Translations under genes and position numbers: made by a program | Source of the DNA: a virus | Strand: one strand, 5' to 3' | DNA length: 43,441 nt | IMG/VR virus record: IMGVR_UViG_3300005467_000019 | Coordinates: 1-43,441 of that record | Notes under the pieces: generated by a model | What the model was told of the DNA's origin: nothing | Seen by the model: the letters and a program-made list of their open reading frames with translations, nothing else | The model's database searches: none | In this document: piece after piece, positions 24,056-32,100 of the stretch | Numbering within the stretch: position 1 is the stretch's first letter | Layout: each line of letters opens with the position of its first letter

Positions 24056-24815
24056 CCTTCCCCAGCTCCTCAAGAAGGCAGAGAAGGTCGTCGCCGACAA
24101 TTCGCCGTTGATCATGACCGCTATAGGGGTCACCGGTACTGTGGCGACGGCCTATCTCGCTGCCAAGGCAACCTACAAGTACATGGAGATTCTCGCGGAA
24201 GAGGGCTATTACGACCGCGACTATCGGTTCGAAAGAACCAGAACAGAACATTTCCAGGCAGCCTGGAAGTTCTACGTCCCCGCGGTGGGGACCGGCCTGA
24301 TCACAGTCACGGCCATCATATTCTCGCACCATGTGAGTGCACGCCGTGCCGCAGCCCTCGCGTCGGCTTACGCCATATCTGAGAAGGCCTTCGAGGAATA
24401 CCGCGAGAAGGTCATCGAGAAGATTGGTGACAAGAAGGAACTTGTTGTCCGGGACGAGATCGCAAAGGAGCGAATCGAGAGAAACCCGGTAAGCAAGAAC
24501 GAAGTCATTATCGTCAACGGAAACGTTCTCTGCTACGACCACCTGACGGCTCGATATTTCCTGAGCGATATCGAGACCATCCGGAAGGCTCAGAACGACA
24601 TCAACGAGCAGATCATCCACAGCCATTATGCCTCGCTCGGGGATTTCTTCGACAAGATCGGCCTCCCGCAAACGGGCCTTTCCGAAGAACTCGGCTGGAA
24701 TCTGGACAGGATGCTCGAGGTTTCATATTCCACCCAGATGTCGGACGACAATCGACCGTGCATCGTCATCACGTACGAGGTATCGCCATCTCGGAACTAC
24801 TTTCGAATGGGTTAG
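24048..24815 (+). CDS. DUF6353-like membrane protein 1
   Basis: A 255-residue protein with two membrane segments near the N-terminus (about 21-39, PLIMTAIGVTGTVATAYLAA; about 77-95, AVGTGLITVTAIIFSHHV) and a soluble C-terminal domain (CYDHLTARYFLSDIETIRKAQNDIN; LGDFFDKIGLP; LGWNLDRMLE). The layout matches the paralogue at 26952 (SHHVSARRAAALASAYAISEKAFEEYR versus SHVVLNRRHAGVIAAYAALDKGFREYR, shown in parts). I recall this family in actinophages as DUF6353; its function is unknown. ATG 24048 overlaps the upstream gene; the open frame to 23958 is a shadow. Confidence 0.7.
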   Translation: MLNLPQLLKKAEKVVADNSPLIMTAIGVTGTVATAYLAAKATYKYMEILAEEGYYDRDYRFERTRTEHFQAAWKFYVPAVGTGLITVTAIIFSHHVSARRAAALASAYAISEKAFEEYREKVIEKIGDKKELVVRDEIAKERIERNPVSKNEVIIVNGNVLCYDHLTARYFLSDIETIRKAQNDINEQIIHSHYASLGDFFDKIGLPQTGLSEELGWNLDRMLEVSYSTQMSDDNRPCIVITYEVSPSRNYFRMG

Positions 24816-24851
24816 CCGATACCGTCATTTGTTCCAAAAACCATGGCAATA

Positions 24852-24866
24852 CGCCTAACTAAGGAG
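24852..24866 (+). promoter_or_regulatory. Cassette leader without -10 box
   Basis: CGCCTAACTAAGGAG matches the downstream leader of the promoter cassettes exactly from TAACTAAGGAG, but TATAAT and GAGACCC are absent. It supplies the ribosome site of the gene at 24875, which probably relies on read-through from upstream. Confidence 0.5.
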
Positions 24867-24874
24867 ACTCCGCA

Positions 24875-25081
24875 ATGAAGAACAACACCGAGACCGCCGT
24901 TGAGACCGTCGTCGACGCCGTCAAGGAGAACACCAAGCTGATCACCCCGGCCCGTCTGGTCGTTGCCGGCGTCGTGACCGTGGCCGTCGTGGGCACCGTC
25001 TTCTGGCTGAAGACCCGCAAGAAGACCGAGGACGTGGCCGAGGAGACCCCGGCGGAGCCGAAGAAGCACGCCACCAAGTAG
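24875..25081 (+). CDS. Small single-span membrane protein
   Basis: A 68-residue protein: a soluble N-terminal helix (VETVVDAVKENTKLI), one Val-rich membrane segment (about 27-45, LVVAGVVTVAVVGTVFWL) and a charged Lys/Glu/Pro tail (TRKKTEDVAEETPAEPKKH). It resembles the 46-residue protein at 23114 in build. AAGGAG is nine bases before the ATG. The function is unknown. Confidence 0.65.
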   Translation: MKNNTETAVETVVDAVKENTKLITPARLVVAGVVTVAVVGTVFWLKTRKKTEDVAEETPAEPKKHATK

Positions 25082-25132
25082 TTCCGCAACTAGTCCGGCA
25101 AATCCGAACAAAAGCCGAAGGGCCCCAACGAA

Positions 25133-25693
25133 ATGATCGTCAAGAAGCTCACCTATTCCGGGTTCGACGGTGTCACCATCACCGAGGACTTCTACTTCAA
25201 CATGACCGCGGCGGAGCTCACCGAGAAGGAGCTCATCTACCCCGGCGGGTTCGCCAACCACCTTCAGACCATCGTGAAGGAGGACAACCGCCCGGAGATC
25301 ATCAAGGCGTTCAAGGACCTCATCCTGTGGAGCGTCGGCGAGCGCGCCCCGGACGGCAAGGGGTTCCTCAAGAAGGGCGTCGCGGAGCGGTTCGAGGCCA
25401 CGGAGGCCTACTCCGCGCTGTTCATGGAGATCATCCTGGACACCGCCAAGTGCGTCGAGTTCTTCAACGGCGTGATGCCGAAGGATCTGGCGGAGAAGAT
25501 GGAGGCCCACATGAAGGCCGCGTCGGGCGCGCTCGAGCTGCCCGAGGCCAAGGCCAAGACGTTCCCGGACGACTACAGCGAGGCTGAACTTCTGGCCATG
25601 CCGCAGGACGAGTTCGACCGGGAGCTCAGCAAGATCAAGGGCAACGTGCCCAAGGGCCTCCTCATGATCGCGATGAGGCGCCCGCGGGCTTAA
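25133..25693 (+). CDS. Conserved phage protein, possibly chaperone-like
   Basis: A 186-residue soluble protein. KKLTYSGFDGVTITEDFYFN, MTAAELTEKELIYPGG, TEAYSALFMEIILDTAKCVEFFNGVMP and a closing acidic segment (LLAMPQDEFDREL) recall a widespread phage family, often found with tail assembly genes, that begins with 'K-x-x-Y-x-x-(F/Y)-(D/N)-G...DFYFN'. Here it sits among membrane proteins far from the tail cluster. Codon use is markedly GC-rich compared with its neighbours. The ribosome site is GAAGGG. A tail-chaperone role is only a possibility. Confidence 0.6.
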   Translation: MIVKKLTYSGFDGVTITEDFYFNMTAAELTEKELIYPGGFANHLQTIVKEDNRPEIIKAFKDLILWSVGERAPDGKGFLKKGVAERFEATEAYSALFMEIILDTAKCVEFFNGVMPKDLAEKMEAHMKAASGALELPEAKAKTFPDDYSEAELLAMPQDEFDRELSKIKGNVPKGLLMIAMRRPRA

Positions 25694-25819
25694 GCGAGGT
25701 AAGGGGATCAGCAAGGTAAGTACGGCTGTTGGGGTCTGCCGGAAAGCTTATTCAGGATGCTGATCTTAAACGACCGCCTAGATGTTACTCCCCCGTGGTG
25801 ACGTAAAGGCGCCCTGTCT
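25694..25819. other. Non-coding gap
   Basis: About 125 bases without a gene. It holds a partial inverted repeat, GATCAGCA near 25707 with TGCTGATC near 25760, which could fold into an 8-bp stem with a long loop. I see no T-run, so it is not an obvious terminator. Confidence 0.4.
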
Positions 25820-25863
25820 TCGCAAGAACTACCAACCCTATAATGAGACCCCAATCTAAGGAG
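25820..25863 (+). promoter_or_regulatory. Promoter-leader cassette 4
   Basis: TCGCAAGAACT (25820-25830), TATAAT (25839-25844), GAGACCCC, AATCTAAGGAG. It drives the gene at 25870. Confidence 0.78.
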
Positions 25864-25869
25864 ACCGAA

Positions 25870-26133
25870 ATGGAAATGACCAAGACCGACATTGTGAAAG
25901 CAGTGGTTGGCTACGTCGTAGCCGGCGGAACTGCCCTAGTCGTCAAGGGATTCATCGACAATAACACCAACCCCGAAACCATGCCATCCAAAATCATGGT
26001 CGCGGCAGCGAGTGTTGCAATCGGTGGAATCGCCAAGGACGCCACTAGGAAGTACACCGACGAGCAAATCGACAAGCTGATCGCCGCATGGAACGATGCG
26101 AAGGAAGCGGTACGTTCCCTGAAAGAAGCCTAG
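25870..26133 (+). CDS. Small membrane-associated protein
   Basis: An 87-residue protein with two hydrophobic stretches (about 9-26, VKAVVGYVVAGGTALVVKG; about 44-57, IMVAAASVAIGGIA) and an amphipathic C-terminal helix (TDEQIDKLIAAWNDAKEAVRS). It could be a two-span membrane protein. Cassette 4 and AAGGAG precede it and a terminator follows, so it is its own unit. The ATG at 25843 lies in the promoter and is not used. Confidence 0.65.
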   Translation: MEMTKTDIVKAVVGYVVAGGTALVVKGFIDNNTNPETMPSKIMVAAASVAIGGIAKDATRKYTDEQIDKLIAAWNDAKEAVRSLKEA

Positions 26134-26144
26134 AGAATACTCAA

Positions 26145-26176
26145 CTAAAGCCCTGAAACACGGGCTTTTAGTTTTT
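26145..26176 (+). terminator. Rho-independent terminator
   Basis: Stem CTAAAGCCC (26145-26153) with GGGCTTTTAG (26162-26171), loop TGAAACAC, then TTTTT. It separates the gene at 25870 from the next unit. Confidence 0.82.
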
Positions 26177-26196
26177 GCCTTCGGAACGAGGAAAAC

Positions 26197-26817
26197 ATGG
26201 ATTTGCCGAGCAACAGCAACACAAGTAGGGCGCCGAAGCCGGAAAAGCTCGAGCGAATCACTACTGGAGAGGTTACCCGGCGTAAGAAGCCATTGGGTAG
26301 TCGTCTCCTCGGTGCATTCATCGCAGGTGACCCGAAGCAGGCCGCCACGAACGCCATTTTCGATGTGTTCCTTCCCGCCGCCAAGGACATGATCGTCGAC
26401 ATGTTCACCCGAGGTGTCGAGGAATGGTTCTACGGGGACGCACGATCGGCCCGGTCCAGGACTCCGAACCGTCCAACTGGCGGAAACGGCTACGTTAGCT
26501 ACAACCGATTCTCTTCTCCGGCCACCTCCGCCCGCCGCGAAGAAGGACGCTCCTTCGGACGCCCGAATCGTCTCGCAGAGACCTTGGACGATCTCGTCGT
26601 CGGCACCAGGGCCGAAGCCGAAAGCATCATCGACCGGATGTTCGACATCGTAGGCAAGTACGAGCAAGCCACGGTGCATGACCTCTACGAGCTCGTGGGT
26701 ATCACCGGTGAGCCCATCGATACCAAGTTGGGGTGGACGAGCATGGAGGGTGCTACGTTCAGGCGCATCGGCAATGGCTACCTGCTCCTTCTGCCGAAGA
26801 TTGAGCACCTCAAGTAG
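26197..26817 (+). CDS. Hypothetical phage protein
   Basis: A 206-residue protein. The N-terminal region is basic (KLERITTGEVTRRKKPLGSRLL), a central helix follows (ATNAIFDVFLPAAKDMIVDMF), then a disordered Arg/Ser/Pro stretch (about 85-130). The C-terminal domain has IIDRMFDIVGKYEQATVHDLYELVGI and IDTKLGWTSMEGATFRRIGNGYLLLLP, which recur in actinophage hypothetical proteins I cannot name. The start, ATG 26197, has GAACGAGG upstream. The C-terminal part may be a small nucleic-acid or protein-binding fold. Confidence 0.6.
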   Translation: MDLPSNSNTSRAPKPEKLERITTGEVTRRKKPLGSRLLGAFIAGDPKQAATNAIFDVFLPAAKDMIVDMFTRGVEEWFYGDARSARSRTPNRPTGGNGYVSYNRFSSPATSARREEGRSFGRPNRLAETLDDLVVGTRAEAESIIDRMFDIVGKYEQATVHDLYELVGITGEPIDTKLGWTSMEGATFRRIGNGYLLLLPKIEHLK

Positions 26818-26823
26818 CCGGCG

Positions 26824-26955
26824 ATGAACGCCCGTGAACAACTCAAGTCGATCTACTCAAAGTCTAAGCGCTGGACTGAGAAGGTCGACAAGATGACTGA
26901 TGCGCAAGTCATCGCAGTTCTTATCCGCATGAAACAAAGAAGGGCAACGACGTGA
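26824..26955 (+). CDS. 43-residue basic protein
   Basis: A short open frame tightly packed between two genes. It starts six bases after the previous stop and overlaps the next gene's GTG by four bases (GTGA). The protein is basic and helical (MNAREQLKSIYSKSKRWTEK, then DAQVIAVLIRMKQRRATT). There is no strong ribosome site (AGCCGGCG); coupling to the gene before it is likely. The function is unknown. Confidence 0.55.
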   Translation: MNAREQLKSIYSKSKRWTEKVDKMTDAQVIAVLIRMKQRRATT

Positions 26956-27845
26956 ATCTCACATCCATCCGCAACGCGATCACCAGTAAGGCTGGTCGTC
27001 AGCTCCTGATTGCGCGGAAGCACTCTCCGACCATTCTGTTCGTCGCCGGCACCGTCGGCATCGTGGCCACCGTCATCGTGGCGAGTCGGGCCACGCTCAA
27101 GCTGGACGAGATTCTGACCGAAGCCGAGAAGACTCGCGGTCAGATCGAAGAGACCCAGCACCCGCGGTACACCGAGGACGACCGCGCCAAGGACCTCATC
27201 AAGCTCAAGCTCAACACCATGGTGGAGATCACCAAGCTCTACGCACCGTCCGTCATCCTGGGAGCCGCCTCGATCGCGGCGCTGACCGGTTCACATGTGG
27301 TTCTGAACCGGAGGCACGCAGGAGTGATCGCCGCCTACGCGGCCCTCGACAAGGGTTTCCGGGAGTACCGGGCCCGGGTGGTGGGTGAGCTCGGCGAGGA
27401 CAAGGACCGGGAGTTCCGCTACGGCTACGAGGAGCGGGAGATCGTCGAGGAGGGCAAGAACGGCCCGGTGGTCAAGTACCACAAGCGTGTCGGCATCAAC
27501 GGCGCCTCCATCTACGCCAAGTTCTTCGACGAGGGTTCCGAGAACTGGGACAAGCGGGCCGGCTACAACCTGATGTTCCTTCGGGCGACTCAGGCGCAGA
27601 TGAACAACCGCCTCCACTCGCACGGCTACGTCTTCCTGAACGAGGTTTACGAGGCACTCGGCCTGAAGCGGACGCCGCAGGGTCAGATGGTCGGCTGGGT
27701 CCTCGACGGCGGCAACAGCGACAACTACATCGACTTCGGGTGCTTCGACGGCACGAACCAGCAGTTCCGTGACTACGTCAACGGCTGGAACTCCGCGATC
27801 CTGCTGGACTTCAACGTCGACGGCCCCATCTTCAACCAGATCTAG
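26952..27845 (+). CDS. DUF6353-like membrane protein 2
   Basis: A 297-residue paralogue of the protein at 24048. Membrane segments are at about 27-44 (PTILFVAGTVGIVATVIVA) and about 95-115 (YAPSVILGAASIAALTG). Then come the shared SHVVLNRRHAG and DKGFREYRARVVGELG phrases, and a C-terminal soluble domain (IYAKFFDEGSENWDKR, YVFLNEVYEALGL, VGWVLDGGNSDNYIDFGCFDG, each a separate strand or helix). The two copies have diverged strongly. It starts at GTG with GAAGGG upstream. The function is unknown. Confidence 0.7.
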   Translation: MNLTSIRNAITSKAGRQLLIARKHSPTILFVAGTVGIVATVIVASRATLKLDEILTEAEKTRGQIEETQHPRYTEDDRAKDLIKLKLNTMVEITKLYAPSVILGAASIAALTGSHVVLNRRHAGVIAAYAALDKGFREYRARVVGELGEDKDREFRYGYEEREIVEEGKNGPVVKYHKRVGINGASIYAKFFDEGSENWDKRAGYNLMFLRATQAQMNNRLHSHGYVFLNEVYEALGLKRTPQGQMVGWVLDGGNSDNYIDFGCFDGTNQQFRDYVNGWNSAILLDFNVDGPIFNQI

Positions 27846-27856
27846 GAGGTACAGCA

Positions 27857-28621
27857 ATGCGTAAGACGCTAGTCATCGCCGGGGCCGCCTCGATCGTGTC
27901 CCTGGCGGCCGGCCTCGCTGTCGGCTACAAGCTCGCGGTGCATCGTCTCAACGAGACGTACAACGAGCAGATGGAAGAGGAGCTCCGTAAGACCGCGGAG
28001 TTCTACGAGCGGAATCAGCGGAAGTTCGCCGATCCGGCCGACGCCGTCAAGGTCCTCGTCCCCGAGAAGGTTGACGAGATCAAGGCGGCTGCGGCTGTTG
28101 CCGCGGTGACCAAGGACGAGATCTCCACCGAGGATCTCGAGCGTGTTCTGGACGGCCTCAAGTACAACAAGATCACCCCGGCCGAAGGCATCAAGGCGCC
28201 GGTCAAGGTCGATGTGTCGGAGAGGATCACTCGCCCCAGCGTGGTCCACCACAGCGTCTTCGAGAACCAGGGCGAGACTCTGGATGTCGAGGACGATGAG
28301 GCCTACGACGCGATGATGGAGGCTCGGGCCGACGAGATCGTCTACCTCGTGACGAAGGAAGAGCACTTCGAGAACGCGCACGAGTTCGACATGGTCACCC
28401 TCACCTACTACGCCGGTGACAACGTGTTGGCGGACGAGAACGACCAGCCGGTTGAGGCGTTCGCGGAGGCCATCGGAACTCCGGACAATCTCCAGTTCGG
28501 CCGGTGGTCGGAGGACGCCAAGATCGTCTACATCCGAAACGAGAAGCTCGCGATCGAGTACGAGATTCTCAAGTCGGACGGCCGGTACGCCATCGAGGTG
28601 CTTGGTCTGGACCCGGAGTAG
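27857..28621 (+). CDS. Membrane-anchored hypothetical protein
   Basis: A 254-residue protein with an N-terminal signal-anchor (about 5-23, LVIAGAASIVSLAAGLAVG). A charged coiled-coil-like stretch follows (NEQMEEELRKTAEFYERNQR), then an Ala- and Glu-rich middle and an acidic C-terminal domain with DEIVYLVTKEEHFENAHEFD and LTYYAGDNVLADENDQPV. The last phrases resemble a family found beside DUF6353 genes. TAGGAGG precedes the ATG. It probably works with the DUF6353-like proteins at the host membrane. Confidence 0.6.
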   Translation: MRKTLVIAGAASIVSLAAGLAVGYKLAVHRLNETYNEQMEEELRKTAEFYERNQRKFADPADAVKVLVPEKVDEIKAAAAVAAVTKDEISTEDLERVLDGLKYNKITPAEGIKAPVKVDVSERITRPSVVHHSVFENQGETLDVEDDEAYDAMMEARADEIVYLVTKEEHFENAHEFDMVTLTYYAGDNVLADENDQPVEAFAEAIGTPDNLQFGRWSEDAKIVYIRNEKLAIEYEILKSDGRYAIEVLGLDPE

Positions 28622-28633
28622 GCGGGCCGATGA

Positions 28634-29161
28634 GTGAAGGCGCCTATCGACGAGCTGTACTTCAACTGGCTCTACAGTCAGGTCGCCGACCCTCGTGTCA
28701 AGATTCTGTCCCGTACCTATTGGCGGTTGATGAAGATCCTGTATCAGAAGGAATTCTTCTGGACCGTCCCCAACGATGACAACAGGATTGAAGACGGTAA
28801 AGATCTACGCCACGAGTTCGTCGCCCAGGAACAGCTCGAGAATGTGGATCTCGGATGGATGCAACTTGGATGCTCCTTCCTTGAACTGCTAGTGGCCTTG
28901 TCGCGCCGGCTTGCCTTCGAAGCGGAGGGTGAGCCGGCCGACTGGTTCTGGCACATGCTCGAAAACATCGGTCTGCATATCTACACGGATCGAGATGCAC
29001 TACCCTTCCAAGACATTGATGAGATACTAGACCAGGTCATCTGGCGTAAATACAAACACAACGGTGTAGGCGGGTTATTTCCGCTGGAAGGACCGTGCCA
29101 GGATCAGCGCGAGATCGAACTTTGGTACCAGCTCAGCGCCTATATCCTTGAACGGATCTAA
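28634..29161 (+). CDS. Conserved phage protein of unknown function
   Basis: A 175-residue soluble protein of a family common in phages, usually hypothetical. Recognisable parts are DELYFNWLYSQVADPR, YWRLMKILYQKEFFWTVPND, DNRIEDGKDLRHEFV, WMQLGCSFLELLVALSRRL, DWFWHMLENIGL and ELWYQLSAYILERI. The Trp-rich helical pattern suggests a compact all-alpha fold. It begins at GTG 28634 with a weak GGCGGG site just after the previous stop. It comes directly before the replicase, so a replication accessory role is possible but unsupported by motif. Confidence 0.6.
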   Translation: MKAPIDELYFNWLYSQVADPRVKILSRTYWRLMKILYQKEFFWTVPNDDNRIEDGKDLRHEFVAQEQLENVDLGWMQLGCSFLELLVALSRRLAFEAEGEPADWFWHMLENIGLHIYTDRDALPFQDIDEILDQVIWRKYKHNGVGGLFPLEGPCQDQREIELWYQLSAYILERI

Positions 29162-29178
29162 CTACGAGAGGAGGTTAA

Positions 29179-32100
29179 GTGGATTTCTTCGAAGTCAGCA
29201 CGAGAGAGACCAAAGGCGGATTCGAGCTATATCCCGATTTCAACGTCGGCAGATCGAAAGATCTGATGGTTCGCGGGCGGTCTTTCTATGCTATCTGGGA
29301 TGAGGAGACGCAACTATGGTCTACGGACGAGTACGACGTTCAGCGTCTTGTCGATCGTGCGCTCCGTAATCGTGCGGACGAACTAAAAGCCCAGGGCACA
29401 ACGTGCACCGTGAAGTATCTCCGCTCGTTCGGAAGTAACGGCTGGAATCAGTTCCGTAGGTTCATCGGAAACGTGAGCGATAATAGCCACCAACTGGATG
29501 AAACGCTGACCTTCGCCAACACCGTTACCAAGAAGACCGACTACGTGAGTCGTCGGCTTCCATATTCGATAACCCAAGGCCCCGTTTCAGCTTGGGATGA
29601 GCTCGTCGGAACCTTGTACAACGAAGAGGAACGCGCCAAGATCGAGTGGGCGATCGGCGCCGTCGTATCCGGTGATGCAAAGAAGATCCAGAAGTTCCTA
29701 GTGTTCTATGGGTCCGGAGGCACGGGGAAAGGCACAATCCTCAGCATCATCGAGAAGTTGTTCGAGGGATACACCACATCCTTCGAGGCTAAGGCTCTTG
29801 TAGGGAACAACGCTTTCGCCACGGAGGTGTTCAAATCCAATCCGCTGGTGGCAATCCAGTACGATGGCGATTTGTCCAAGATTGAGGATAACGGTCGGCT
29901 TAATTCCATCGTCTCTCACGAACCCATGACGATGAACGAGAAGTACAAGGCAACCTACACCGATCGGATCAATGCGTTTCTCTTCATGGGTACGAACAAG
30001 CCAGTGAAGATCAGTGACGCCAAGTCCGGCATCATTCGGCGGTTGATCGACGTGCATCCGACCGGGAATTTGTTTCAGCCTAGCCATTACCACACTCTGA
30101 TGGCTCAGGTCGACTTCGAGCTGGGAGCGATCGCTTACCACTGCCTCGAGGTCTATCGGACGCTCGGGAAGAACTATTACAGTACGTACCGCCCGTTGCA
30201 GATGATGTTCCAGACGGACGTGTTCTTCAACTTCGTCGAGTACTACTTCGATATCTTCAAAGCGCAGAATGGTTGTACCTTGAAGCAGGCCTATGCCCTG
30301 TACAAGGAGTTCTGCAGCGAGACGGGTATCGACTTCGTGCTCCCGCAGTACAAATTCCGAGAGGAGCTCCGCAATTACTTCGCCGAATTCCATGACCGGA
30401 CCACAGTCAATGGAGAAACAGTGCGGAGCTACTACTCGGGTTTCACAGCTCAGCCGTTTAAGACTCCGCTCAAGAACAGCGATGAGCATGCCTTCTCTCT
30501 TGTGATGGATGAAGTGACATCCATATTTGATCTGGAGTACGCCGACCAGGCAGCGCAAGGGGCTAAGGACGACGATACTCCGCGGATGCGCTGGGCACTC
30601 GTCAAAACGACGCTTTCGGAGATCGACACCTCACAAGTGCACTTCGTGAAGGTCCCCGAGAACCACATCGTCATCGACTTCGATTTGAGAGGGCCGGATG
30701 GAGAGAAGTCTCTTGAAAGCAACTTGGCGGCTGCTTCTCAGTGGCCTCCGACCTACGCCGAGCTTAGCAAATCAGGCTCTGGCGTCCATCTCCATTACAT
30801 CTATGATGGTGACGCCTCCCAACTCGCACGAGTCTACGATGACGGCATTGAGATCAAGGTGTACACCGGGGACTCTTCCCTGCGGCGCCGGCTGTCGAGA
30901 TGCAACAACGTGCCTGTTTCCACAATTAGCAGCGGACTCCCGCTAAAGGAGAAGAAGGTGCTCTCAAGCGATACCATCAAAACGGAGAAGGGTCTTCGGG
31001 AACTGATAGCGCGGAACTTGCGCAAGGAGATTCACCCGGGAACCAAACCCTCCATCGATTTCATCGCGCATATCCTCGAGGAAGCGCATCGGTCTGGGAT
31101 GACGTATGACGTGAGCGACCTCAAGCAGAAGCTGGTCAACTTCGCCAACGACAGCACCAACCAGCCTTTGGCGGCGCTCAAGGTCGTCAAGCACATGAAG
31201 TTCCGGTCCGATGACCCCATCAAGCCCCAGCCTGAGCCGGAGGCCAAGGACGATCGTCTGGTGTTCTACGACGTAGAGGTGTACCCCAACCTCTTCGTTG
31301 TCTGCTGGAAGTACCAGGGAACCTCCACCGTGGTACAGATGATCAACCCATCTCCGCAAGAGGTAGAGGGTCTGTTCAAGATGCGTCTCGTCGGGTTCAA
31401 CAACCGGCGATACGACAACCACATCCTGTACGCCCGCTATCTCGGCTACGACAACGAGCAACTCTACCGGCTCTCGCAGAAGATCATCGAGGGCAACGTC
31501 GGGTCCATGTTCGGCGAGGCTTACAACCTGTCGTACACGGACATCTACGACTTCAGCTCGAAGAAGCAGGGGCTGAAGAAGTTCGAGATCGAGCTCGGCT
31601 TGCACCATATGGAGCTGGACTTCCCGTGGGACCAGCCGGTCGACAAGAAGCACTGGCCGAAGGTCGTCAAGTACTGCTGCAACGACGTCGTCGCTACGGA
31701 GGCAGTGTTCCTCGCGCGTGAGGCCGACTTCAAGGCTCGTCAGATCCTGGCCGACCTGAGTGGTCTCAGCGTCAACGACACCACTCAGAAGCACACCGCA
31801 CGGATTATCTTCGGTGAAGACAAGAACCCGCAGCGGTCCTTTGTCTACACCGATCTCAGCAAGGAGTTCCCCGGCTATGTTTACGAGCGAGGGAAGAGCA
31901 CTTACCGCGGGATCGAAACCGGCGAGGGGGGTCTCGTCCATGCTGAGAAGGGCATGTTCGAGAATGTGGCCCTTCTGGACGTGGCGTCTATGCATCCAAC
32001 CAGCATTATTCAGCTCAACCTCTTTGGAGAATACACTGCGAACTTCGCAGCTCTCGTTGAGGCTCGGCTGGCGATTAAGGCTAAGAACTACGACGTGGCC

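Noticed and set aside
22333-25872. In-frame ATG codons inside TATAATG as starts for the genes at 22360, 22829 and 25870
   Set aside because: They belong to the -10 box and would not be in the mRNA; each gene has a better ATG after AAGGAG or GAAGGAG.
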